A DNA stretch of 64,000 bases from Euleptes europaea (Eukaryota > Chordata > Lepidosauria > Squamata > Sphaerodactylidae). The notes under the pieces were generated by a model. The model saw only the letters and a program-made list of their open reading frames with translations, did not search any database and had not been told where the DNA came from. Positions 1 through 14,548 of this stretch are shown here, piece after piece. Position 1 is the stretch's first letter. Every line of letters starts with the position of its first letter. The translations under genes were made by a program, and so were the position numbers. The stretch spans positions 8,377,821-8,441,820 of the forward strand of contig NC_079312.1 of assembly GCF_029931775.1 (NCBI RefSeq), written 5' to 3'.

Positions 1-418
1 AGTCTCCCTGCCACAGAAAAGCATCATGGGGCAAAACAGACAGAGAGGGCAGGAACTGTTTCCTTGGAGGGCTACTTTTCTCTGTGCAGGGAGATTTCCA
101 TTCCTAGCTGGCATCTCCCATCTGCGGCCCTGAGTCAGGCGGTCCATCCCATCAGCTCAGGGCTCTACCACCCCATTCCCAGCACATTCTCCTAGTTGTG
201 TGGGGCAAGCCGGAGGGTCTTCGCTTCTCTCAGAGGGGAGGAAGGAACAGTGTGGCTTAAGGCAGGGTCAGGGATTCATCCCCCCGGGTGAATCAAATCT
301 AGTATCTTACATTGTGTCCCAAATCCAACCTGGAGAGATATTCCCTGAAGGGACTGGCACAGAAGATGTGTCGGTAGAAGAAAGGGTTCCCCACCCTCTT
401 TCTTTCTCTCCCTCCCAG
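1..418 (+). other. upstream flank of KRAB leader module A1
   Basis: No separate gene is seen. The sequence recurs, diverged, upstream of the other leader modules (about 2990-3324, 23820-24236, 27240-27570), so it is part of the duplicated unit. A pyrimidine tract followed by CAG at 416-418 forms the acceptor for the leader exon. Confidence 0.6.
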
Positions 419-504
419 GCAGCAGTTGAAAGACACTCTGGATGCTTTCTCAGCCATCTCCTCTGTGTGGTGAAGGGACCAGAGGCGCCATGCAGCCAAC
501 TCAG
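419..504 (+). CDS. KRAB-ZNF gene A, leader/start exon of module A1
   Basis: Short first coding exon. It lies between a strong pyrimidine-tract acceptor (AG at 417-418) and a donor GTAAGG at 505. An ATG at 490 in good context (GCGCCATGC) gives MQPTQ and ends in phase 0, matching the phase-0 start of the KRAB-A exon at 998. An upstream in-frame ATG at 442 would add 16 residues; it is also present and in frame in modules A2, B1 and B2. I prefer 490 because its context is better. The upstream splice partner lies outside the window. Exon structure is inferred from splice signals and from repeated copies, not from transcripts. Confidence 0.6.
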
Positions 505-799
505 GTAAGGGGGTCTCACTGGGGAGAGGTGCAGCGGAGAACAGGAATGCTTCCTTCTCTGTGGGAAGGCTCAGAGAATCGGGGTCCTGGCCCTTGGTTC
601 TGGCACAGCTATAGCAAGGCTGTCTCCGGGGGAGGCAGGAAAGTGCCCCCCCATCTAGGATGGTATCTGCAGAGAAGCCCACTCAGGGACTGTGGAAACA
701 ATAGTAGCCCAGGAGTATCCCACAGGAAACAACTTTGCCCTTTACCCTATAGACATCTCTGGTCTCATACCCACAAGACTGATATCCCCCTGCTACTGA

Positions 800-2020
<1,221 letters not shown>

Positions 2021-2113
2021 GACTTAAGGTTGCCAAATCTGACCTCGTATCCTGGCTGGAAGAGCAGGAAGAGCTGTTCCTCCGGATCTCTGAAGAAGAA
2101 GAAGGATTGACAA
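2021..2113 (+). CDS. KRAB-B exon, module A1
   Basis: A 93-nt exon reading GLKVAKSDLVSWLEEQEE then LFLRISEEEEGLT, the typical KRAB-B pattern (G-x-x-V-x-K-x-D-L-x-x-x-L-E). The acceptor AG is at 2019-2020 and the donor GTAGGT at 2114. It enters and leaves in phase 1, so it fits between KRAB-A (998-1124) and the finger exon at 8488. The polypyrimidine tract is weaker than in gene B's copy. KRAB-B boosts repression but is dispensable. Confidence 0.8.
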
Positions 2114-2300
2114 GTAGGTGGATCAGTTTGTCTGGAGACTTCGTGTGGTCTTCCCTTTCTTCCAAGGGTGGGTGGATTTCTATGGCCTTGTTTCTCCTCA
2201 TAGTTTGAGTTTCACCTCCAAAGAGCTTTGCTTAGTTGTGGATACTGAAATGGTGACTGTAGAACTTGAATTTAGGAAAATAGATAACTTCCTTCTCCCA

Positions 2301-2612
2301 AGCCAGCATGGTGTAGTTGTTAAGAGTGGTGGTTTGGAGTGGTGGACTCTGGTGTGGAGAACCGGTTTTGATTCCCCACTCCTCCACATGAGCGGCGGAT
2401 GCTAATCTGGTGAACTGGATTTGTTTCTCCACTCCTACACATGAAGCCTGCTGGGTGACCTTGGGCTAGTTGCTGCTCTTAGAGCTCTCTCAGCCTCACC
2501 TACCTCACAGGGTGTCTGTTGTGGGGAGGGGAAGGGAAGGAGATTGTAAGCTGGTTTGATTCTGCTTTAAGTGGTAGAGAAAGTCGCCAAATAAAAACCA
2601 ACTCTTCTTCTT
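2301..2612 (+). mobile_element. tRNA-derived SINE with MIR-like core, full length
   Basis: The tRNA-like head has Pol III A-box (GGTGTAGTTGTTAAGAG) and B-box (GGTTTTGATTCC) sequences. A MIR/CORE-type motif (GGGTGACCTTGGGCTAG) and a LINE-like tail ending in CTTCTTCTT follow. The gene B paralogue at about 26740 is an empty site, so this copy inserted after the duplication. Confidence 0.85.
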
Positions 2613-3324
2613 ATGGTCCTTATGCCAAGTCTAGCCAAGTATTGTCCACTCTGCGAGGCAGAGTCTTTCAAGCAAGGGAGAAGGGGTGTCGTCCCGTCCC
2701 CCCCGCACAAGCCCCAACAGATTGTTAACCACAGTTTCAGGAAATCATCAGGGTCACCAGGGAAGAGATATTGTCCCTGTCTGGCATGTGTTTAAATGTG
2801 AGTCTCAGGCCTGGTCCACGTATCCAGGAGGAAGGAAGAGCTAGCAGAGACCTGAGGGTGTGGAGCGGATGGCGTGAATTCTGGCACTTTTCTCCTGCTT
2901 TTTCCATGCATGGATTCAAGGGAGCTTCACTTGAGACTGCGGGTGGAGGGACACATTTTCCTCTCTGGTAAAATGTCTCTGCCACATAAAAGCATCCTCG
3001 CCAGCACAGGCAGAGAGGGCAGGAATTGCTTCTGTGCAGGGCTAGTTTTCTCTGTGCAGGGAGATTATCATTAATAGCTTGCATCTCCCATCGTCAGGCA
3101 GTCCATCCAGTCAGCTAAGGGTTCTGCCGCCACATTCCCAGCCACATTCTTCTTTGTTGTGTGGGGCAGGCAAGTGGGTCGGCTTCCGTGAGCAGGGGAG
3201 GAGAGAGTGGTTTGGCTTCAGGCAGGGTCAGGGACATCACCCAGGAATGGATTTGGTGAGGTGGGGAGGAAGTATTTCAAGGAGGGGAGGGGTTTCCCAT
3301 CCTCTTTCTTCCTCTCCCTCCCAG

Positions 3325-3407
3325 GCAGCAGTGGAAAGACACCCTGGATGCTTTCTCCGCCATCTCTTCTGTGCAGTGAAGGGAGAAGTGCCATGCAGCA
3401 AGCCCAG
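3325..3407 (+). CDS. KRAB-ZNF gene A, leader/start exon of module A2
   Basis: Second leader module of gene A. The acceptor is CTCCCAG (3323-3324) and the donor GTAAGG at 3408. An ATG at 3393 gives MQQAQ ending in phase 0; an in-frame upstream ATG gives an MLSPPSLL-type extension as in the other modules. It probably represents an alternative first coding exon of the same gene, or the remnant of a further gene copy. Confidence 0.55.
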
Positions 3408-3864
3408 GTAAGGGGGTGTCACTGGGGAGAGGTGAAGCGGATGGCAGGAATGCTTCCTTCTCTGTTTCAAGGCTCCCAGGATTGGGTTCCTTGCCCTCTG
3501 TTCGGGTGCTGCAGGATGTCGAGTCTGCCCACTGGGGAGTCAGGAAAGTGCCCCCCCATCTAGGATGGCATCTGCAGAGACGCCCAAGCAGGGATTATGG
3601 AAACTATACTGGGCCATGCATTTCTCACAGAAAAAATGTTGTATTTTCCATGTGGACATCTGTGGCATCTTCCCCACAAGGCTGCTGGCCCTGCCTGCAC
3701 AACCTCAGTGGCCTCAAGATGCCCCTTGGAGCATTGGAAGGAGAAAGCCAAGTGTCCCTATAGGACTCTTCTCACTTCCTCTATTTGCTGCTCTTACAGT
3801 ATTAATTTGCTGTCTCTTGCTTTTCGGCCTCCCCCACTCTTGGACCAACTTTCCACTGATGTAA

Positions 3865-4104
<240 letters not shown>

Positions 4105-4221
4105 TAATCTCTGCCACCCTCCATGACCCTTCCTCTCATGGGGGAGGGGTTCTGGACACTCCTTGCAGAGAGTGGGGCCCTGCCTGGCAATCCTGTGTCT
4201 GGACCACCTGACAGATGGTCA

Positions 4222-4373
4222 TGAGAGGGAGGGCATCTTGGTCATCTTCTGGGCATGGAGTAGGGGTCACTGTGTGTGTGTGTGTGGGGAGGTAGTTGTG
4301 AATTTCCTGCATTGTGCAGAGGGTTGGACTTGATGACCTTGGTGTTCCCTTCCAATTCTGTGGATTCTATGGA
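4222..4373 (+). mobile_element. CR1 LINE 3' end
   Basis: CR1 3'-UTR ending in CCTTCCAATTCTGTGGATTCTATGG, the typical CR1 terminus, interrupted by a short TG run. It is 5'-truncated and non-coding. Confidence 0.8.
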
Positions 4374-4530
4374 TGAGGTGCCAAGGGAAGACGGGGCAAA
4401 GTAAGCAGGGGCTTCCCTGCAGCCTGAGCCTTGCCTTACCTGGGCTGAAGATGCAGCTGTGGAGGGAACTCTGGTGGTTGCTCTGCCACCTTTTTGTTCT
4501 TAACTGGCATTTCACTCTGACCTGAGCAAG

Positions 4531-4773
4531 GAGTCATGGTGGTGTCATGGTTAACAGCAGCAGACTCTAATCTGGAGAACTGGGTGTGATTCCCCACTCC
4601 TCCACATGAAGCTAGTTGGGTGACCTTGGGCCAGTCACAGTTCCCTCCGAACTCACAGCCCCACCTGCCTCACAAGATGTCTGTGGGGAGGGGAAGGGAA
4701 GGTGATTGTAAGCCACTTTGAAAGTGCTTAAAGGTTAAAAAAAAGCAAGGAATAAAAACCAGCTTTTCTTCTT
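4531..4773 (+). mobile_element. tRNA-derived SINE (same family as 2301-2612)
   Basis: Diverged copy with the tRNA-like B-box region (GGTGTGATTCC), the TGGGTGACCTTGGGCCAGTCAC core and a tail ending AACCAGCTTTTCTTCTT. An internal segment of the head is missing. Confidence 0.8.
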
Positions 4774-5806
4774 GTAATCAGAGAACTGCCAGTGCCAGAT
4801 GAACAGTTCTTGGCCACATACAGTGCGAGTATTTTCCACTTGGAGAGGCAGAAGCTTTCAGGGCAGTGTGATTTCCAGCCTTGTTTCTCCTGGGATCCCT
4901 TTCACTAGATGTACCTGGCCTTGATGCTGGGACGCTGTGCCTTCAAAGCAAAGCAAAGCTGTGGCGAAGACCAGCCACTGTCTTATCCTCTTTTTTTCTT
5001 TTCACTGCCACCACCCTAGATGAAATCAGCCCTTCATGCCTGTCTTACTTTAACATGCAAGATAGCAAAAGGAGGTGGATGAGGAAACGTGCAGACTCTC
5101 TTAATAACTTTATTTCTATAAGGCACAAACTCAGGATACTAGGTGCACTAAGCAAAATAAAAGAAAGGTTACTATCGTGGCACTTGCCACCTGTGACATA
5201 TCTGGTCTTTGTTGGTTGCATGAAGCCTCCTGCAAACATCTTTATGATCATTCCACTCTGTCATCCTTCATTGCAACCGCACGATCAAGTGTGCTGCTGT
5301 CAGTAATCAAAAAGCAGCAAGCATCACAAACAAAGGGATACCTCCCCTTTTTGGACCCTTCCCCACATGGACTCCTGGGTCCTTAGGCAGTCTGGGTGCC
5401 AACTCCTGGGGCTGTAGACCCCCAGAACATGAATCTGCTCATCAGTAAGTGTTAGCAACACAACCAAGTCTTGGAGTGTTTTCCCTTTTGGCTGTAAATG
5501 GCACTGTCTGTGTGGAGAAGACCACCTTCCTCACATTCCCTCAGTCATAGAAACACCAATGTGTTCTTCTGTCACCATAACTGCATCTCTTACCCCTTTG
5601 CCTCTTATCCACTACTACAAGGTGCAGAGGCGTGACCCAAAGGAACTCCAGACAGCTCTTATGTTATCACATACTTTATCACCTCCCCCAGCACAGAGCA
5701 GTGTTCCAAGTGATTCTAAAGGGTTTGGCGCATATAGTGGGGCAATGTAAAATCCAACCTCTTGCAGAGGAAATCCTGGCTTTCCCCACACATTTGAAAT
5801 CCCAGC
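4774..5806 (+). other. intron of gene A, no gene seen
   Basis: Non-coding. About 4800-4870 aligns with sequence that follows KRAB-B in module A1 (2630-2670), which suggests that a deletion near 4780 removed the KRAB-B exon of module A2. Confidence 0.45.
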
Positions 5807-6640
5807 CAGAATCATAGAGTTGGAAGGGGCCATACAGGCCATCTAGTCCAACCCTCAGCTTAATGCAGGATCAGCTTAGAGAATCCCTGACCAGTGATTG
5901 TCCTGCTTCTGCTTAAAGACTGCCAGTGAGAGGGAGTTTACCACCTCCCTAGGTAGCTGATTCCACTGTCAAACAACTCTTACTATCCAGCCAGTACCTT
6001 TCCGCCCACAATTTAAACCTATTATTGCGAGCTATCTTCTGCTGCCAACAGGAACAGCTCCCTGCCATCCTCTAAGTGGCAGTCCTTCAGATACAAGAGA
6101 GCAATCATGTCCCCCCTCAACCACCTCTTCTCCAGACGAAACATTCCCAACTCCCTCAGCCTTTCCTCATAGGGCTTGGCCTCCAAGTCCCTGATCATCC
6201 TCGTCGCTCTCCTCTGCAGCTGCTCGATTCTGTCCACATCCTTTTTGAAGTGAGGCCTCCAGAACTGCACACAACACTCCAGGTGTGGCCTGACAAATGC
6301 AGTGTACAGCAGAACTATGACATCTTGCGATTTAGATGTTATGCCTCTGTTGGTGCACCCCAATATCACATTAGCATTTTTTTATCGCTGTATTGCACCG
6401 GCTGCTCATATTTAACTTACGGTCCACCCGTACCCCAAGATCTTGTTCACGCACAGTGCTACCCATAAATGTATCCCCCATCCAGTATGTACATCCCTCA
6501 TTTTTGTACCTAGATGTAGAACTCGGCACTTATCCTTGTTGAGTTGCATCTTGTTCTCATCCGCCCACTTTTCCAGTGTGTTCAGTTCTCGATGAATTCT
6601 TCTGGTATCTTCACTGCCAGGATTTGTCCCTTCTGATTAA
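5807..6640 (-). mobile_element. CR1 LINE, 5'-truncated, ORF2 C-terminus and 3'-UTR
   Basis: On the minus strand the end of a CR1 reverse transcriptase is readable: GCTNRGITSKSQDV, then VRPHLECCVQFWRPHFKKD, EQLQRRATRMI and PYEERLRELGMFRLEKRWLRGD. The 3' end is at 5807 (TTCCAACTCTATGATTCT in minus orientation). The gene C paralogue at about 52470 lacks it, so it is specific to gene A. Confidence 0.9.
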
Positions 6641-8487
6641 CATCTGATTTCTTGTTGTCTAGATCAGCCACTTAGGAAGCTGAGTTTGTACCCCAAGAAA
6701 CTTGCAGAAGGGGTCTTAGTGGGAGGGAGGGCTCCCAGGCAGACCCTCCCATAGGGGCAGGGGATGATGGGAACAGAGCAGTCACAGTCCAGAGGGTTGG
6801 CCAGGGTGGCCGAGGGCTGAATGGGATGTGCTGCAGACTCCCAGGTATGCTTTTTGTGAGAGGCAGGAGTGCTTCTCCCTTCCGCAAGAATGGATGAGTG
6901 ACAGCTGCCACTCTTTGAGGGAATTAAGGTGAACTTAGAGTGAAATCATGTTCCTGGTTGGGTTCTGTTGTTGAACGTAAATTTGATGCTTTATTTTTTC
7001 CAGTCCACCTTTCCTCCCATATCATGCTGGAAGAGGGGATGTATGTTACATTCCCAAATTGTAGGGTGTCCTTCTTAGGACAGGAGGAAAGGTCATTCCA
7101 GTTCTGGTGGGAGGAAGTGTAGTAAAACTACCCTGCAGGTCCTGTTTTTGCCACTGGGAAAGGGGTTTTATACTTCTGGCATTGGTATCAAGTTGCTAGA
7201 CCTCAGCAAGGTGATCACCTCTTTCCAGGATTGCAGGTCAGCTTAAAGTAATTCCAGTTAGCTTCTTTATCTGGCCAGTCATCTCTCATCGGGTTTGTAT
7301 CCTTCCATAAATTCCAGAGCAGGAAATGCCTTAAGCAGTCAGAACACTGTGATCTGTGTAGGCTCTTCTGCCCATCGCTGTCCCAGTGAAATGCTGTCCA
7401 TCTATTTGTCACAAGCTGCAGATTCTGCAAGGCCACCCAGTCTGTCACATGATCAGACTCCCAAACAAGACACTGGAAAATGTGTCCAAGCCTATGAATT
7501 CTTACCTCCTGTATAACAGTTGATTTGGTTCATGTCCTAGGCTCCTTTTTTGCTGTTTGTTTGTGCTGTGTATGGTAAAAGGATCTCATTGTTTTGAGTA
7601 GGGGGGATGAAATCTGCCTGTCCTGATCTTGAGTTTCTAGACCACAATGAGGAATTGACCTCTTTCCAGCCTTTCCCCTCCCCTTTCTTTTTTCAGCTGG
7701 GGTTAGTCTCTGCTGCCCCCACCTGCATTCATTAAGAATTGCAGTCTGTTGGCTGGCAACCAGAGTCTTAGTAAAAGTATTAGCCCACACAGGGTGGCCA
7801 ATCCATGAGGTGGCCGTAGACAAATTGTCTAAGGGGCCAGTGGCAGGGAGGGGGGGCACCAATCATTTCTATCACCCTCTCAATGTCTTCTAAGCCACCC
7901 CAGCCATCCACTAGGACATCTCAACACAGAGAAAATCAAAAAGAGGAAAATACATCCCTTGTTCCCGAGATCTAAAACTTACCACTGTGATGGTAAACAA
8001 AAATAACTGTTGTTTCATCCTTTCTTGTTAGATTACCTTCTCTCCATCTGGCAGGACACCTCTCTTCAGACCCTCTGCTATATGTGTGTTAAAGCACAAA
8101 TGGCTGCCTCTTTCTTAAAGGGTGACCTTCCTCGCCCCACAGCCCCACCCCTAAACACTCCCCCCTGTAATTTCACCCAGACAGGAAAATAGACACTTAA
8201 AATGATTGGGTTACTTTGAGGTAGAAGGTTGCCAGTGTATATTTTTTCCTCTTTTGCCCTCTTTGGCTACATTTATTATTGTACAAATGGTGACTCTGCC
8301 AACATACTCAGCTTGGAATTTTGAAGGAATAAAGAATGCAAGGGGGAGAACTCTCAAAAGACTGTCTGAACTGAACCCCTGAACACTTGCAAAATGCAAC
8401 CACAACCATTACAAAGCAAAACAAATATCTTCCGCAGATATCTGGGCAAAGTATCCTAGAATCACACCAGGTTTCTCTTTCTTTCAG
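6641..8487 (+). other. last intron of gene A
   Basis: No gene seen. Parts are paralogous to the gene C last intron: 6665-6905 matches about 53700-53840, and 7300-7450 matches 54620-54648 joined to 60566-60690 across the L1. It ends in the acceptor tract CTTTCTTTCAG at 8477-8487. Confidence 0.6.
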
Positions 8488-11522
<3,035 letters not shown>

Positions 11523-11589
11523 AAATGTTTTGAGTGTAGAAAGATGTTAAATTGGCTAATAACATTACAAAGCTATTTAATAGTATAGT

Positions 11590-13358
11590 ATAAAAAAATT
11601 TGTTTCTGGGAAGAATTTCCATCATTAAGATGAATGTACCGCCAAGACTGAACTGTTTGTTTCAAATGCTACCATTTGAGTTGGAGGGACTCTGGATAGA
11701 TGGCAAAGCCAAATAAATTTATTTGGATTAGGAAAATACCCAGTATTAGATTTAAAAATTTTCAAGATGAAAAAACAGAGGTGGTTTGGCCTTATCAAAT
11801 TTGAAACTGTATTACCAAGCAGCTGGTTTGGTATGGATCATGGGCTGGATCAAAAATCCTGATTTGAATTTAGCAAAATTGGAAAAAGACATGAAGGTAG
11901 ACATGAAGGTACTACCTTTGGAAAGCAACAAAATATCAGAACACGGGAACCCAGCATGTAATAAAAGATAACCTGCTTAAATTTTGGATAAAAATCAAAA
12001 GATTAAGCCCATCACCACCTTTATTAATGTCCCCCAACAGAGGCGTATTATACCACCTTAGAAAAAAGTCAATGGACTACATTACGTATCAAGATATGGT
12101 CACCTCAAATGGCCAAATAAACACATGGGATGAAATTAAGACTGAGAAAAATAAATTAGGATGACTGTCCTATTGCATCTAGTATCAAGGATAATGAAAG
12201 AGTGTATGGAAGAAGGTACCTTCAGGGGCCTAACCGTTTGAAAAATAATAAAGAAAGACAAAGACCATCTCTTGGGAAGAATATATAAACTTTTATTGAA
12301 ATTTGATGCAGAAATGGAACAGATTAAATCTTGCATGATTAATGGATGCAAAATCTGGGACATGAAATAGACTTGCAGGACTGGGAATACCTTTGGTCGA
12401 AAGCAATAAAATCCACGAGTAGCCTGAGAAAAAAATGGTACAAGTTGTTTTACTGATGGTGTTTCACACCTAAAGACATTAGTAAAATAAGTAAGAATAC
12501 TGATGGTCGTTGCTGGAAATGCAAAGATGTCGATGGCACTTTTTTTCACTATTGGTGGTCCTGCAAGAAAATAAAGAAATTTTGGATTGAGATACACCAA
12601 GAAATGCAAAAAATAATGAACATCAATTTCCCTTTAGATCCAAAAATAAAGTTGTTAGGAATCTCGCCATCGGCTATTGACTAAAGAAAGGCAGGATTAT
12701 TCAGATATATAATAACAGCAGCAAGAGTGACCATTGCCTTCAATTGGAAACAAGAAAGAACTCTACATAACTGGCTAGAGAAACTAGCAGATTATGCCAT
12801 GATTGTCAGGCTGACAAATATTGTGGAAAAAAGACCCAGGGAAGAATTTCTGAAGAATTGGAAATTGTACTATGATTACATGACCGAATACTATAAGCTG
12901 TATAAAATAATATGAAGTGTAACAGTAGCCATAAATTGTATATGATATTATGGGAATAGGCCTTTTATGGTTTTAAACTAGTACATTAGCTATAATTGTT
13001 TAGTTCAGTTATAATTGTTTAGAATTATAAGGGCATTACATGGTATAACTATTTGAATAGGTTAAAGCATTTATTACTAGATCTATAAAATATATAGTAT
13101 AATTATACATTGCTAATCATTCCTTAGATAGGTTGCTTGAAAGGCATATACAGAAGGAATTATATAATGTATCCAGCAAGGGTATGAGAATATGCTTAGA
13201 ACCCTCCTTTCAAGATTTGTCTATATTTTATATTTCAGATTTATAAATAATTTGTTAGAATACTCGAAGATATAGACTGATATAGGGTAGCTCTAAATAA
13301 CGTGTAACATGTGTGTATGTTGTATGTGTTTTATGTATTTTTGAAAATAAAAAATTAC
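11590..13358 (+). mobile_element. L1 LINE, 5'-truncated, ORF2 C-terminus to 3' end
   Basis: Old L1 on the plus strand. Readable pieces of the ORF2 C-terminal half include RGGLALSNLKLYYQAAGLVW (around 11775-11840), with frequent frame breaks. The 3' end is AT-rich, finishing in an A-rich AAAATAAAAAATTACTTAAAAAATA stretch. It inserted just behind the decayed finger tail of gene A. Confidence 0.8.
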
Positions 13359-13423
13359 TTAAAAAATAGTACAGTGTAATAGATTCCTCTGCCCCCAAAT
13401 TAGTATCATGACATAAAATGTAA

Positions 13424-13585
13424 GATAGTGTGGTGTAATGGTTAAGAGTGGTGGACTGTAATCTGGAGAACCAGGTTCGATTCCCCACTCCTTCACATGC
13501 AGCCTTGGGCCAGTCACAGTTCTCTCAGAACTCAGCCCATAGGGAGGCAGGTGATAGCAAACCACTTCCAAATGTCTCTTGCTTT
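13424..13585 (+). mobile_element. tRNA-derived SINE, short variant
   Basis: The head GTGTGGTGTAATGGTTAAGA with B-box GGTTCGATTCC is the same family as 2301-2612. The 3' part instead ends in GGTGATAGCAAACCACTTCC, a tail type shared with the 5S-derived SINE at 19361. Confidence 0.7.
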
Positions 13586-13599
13586 GAAAAGAACCGAAA

Positions 13600-14168
13600 T
13601 GATCAGGGGGCTAATGCAACTGCCTCATGAGGAGCAGTTAACACTTAGGGCTGTTTAGCTTGTAAAGAAGGCGGTTAAGGGGAGACATGATAGAGATATA
13701 TAAAAGTATGGATGGTATGGAGATAGTGGACAGGCAGAAGCTTTTCTCCCTCTCTCATAGAACTAGAATGCAGGGTCATCTGCTGAAAGTGGAGGATGAG
13801 AGATTCAGAACAGATAAAAGGAACTAATTCTTCACACAACACATAGTTAAATTGTGGAACTCCCTGCCCCAGGATGTGGTTATGGCTGCCAACTTGGAAG
13901 GCTTTAAGAGGGGAGTGGACATGTTCATGGGGGATAGGACGATCCATGGCTACTAGACAAAATGAATACTAGTCATGATGCATACCTATTCTCTCCAGGG
14001 TCAGAGGAGCATGCCTATTATATTAGGTGCCAGGGAGCACAGGCAGGATAATGCTGCTGCAGTTGTCTTGTTTGTGGGCTTCGTGGAGGCACGTGACTGG
14101 CCACTGCGTGAACAAACTGCTGGACATGATGGGCCTTGGTCTGATCTAGCATGACTTTCCCTACGTTC
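13600..14168 (+). mobile_element. CR1 LINE 3' part
   Basis: Non-coding or decayed CR1, with blocks such as GGAACTCCCTGCCCCAGGAT, GAAGGCTTTAAGAGGGGAGT and CTGGACATGATGGGCCTTGG, typical of squamate CR1 3' ends. Confidence 0.75.
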
Positions 14169-14220
14169 ATATGGTGCATTGCCATTAGGCAATGTTTCCC
14201 CCCCTGTAAGGAATATGGAA

Positions 14221-14238
14221 ACAAAGAACACACTTTGT
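14221..14238. repeat. 18-bp target-site duplication, left copy, of L1 14239-19307
   Basis: ACAAAGAACACACTTTGT at 14221-14238 is repeated exactly at 19308-19325, flanking the L1. Confidence 0.95.
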
Positions 14239-14548
14239 TTTTTTTTATAATAATTTTATTGGTTTTTATAATACAAATTTTCCATGATAGTAAACAACAA
14301 TAAAAGCATTATGAAATTCAAACTTCTAACTCTATGTTGTTATAGTTTCTTGAATTCATAACAAAAAAAAAAAAACAAATTGGAGGAAAATTTATGACTT
14401 CCCCATCCCCTCTCTCTGCCTCTTAATGAAGTATTCATCCCATCGTAATTGGTCTGATCTTAACTATCATAAATTCATTTAACTTTCATGAAACATCTTC
14501 TATTAATATAAATGATTATAACTCTTAATATTAATTGTGTCCTCTAGA

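Noticed and set aside
2301-2380. tRNA genes
   Set aside because: The heads have A and B boxes but no full cloverleaf and are attached to SINE bodies; the same holds for 42639, 43599 and 53966.
4774-5806. A KRAB-B exon for module A2
   Set aside because: No GxxVxKxDL-type segment found; alignment with A1 suggests it was deleted.
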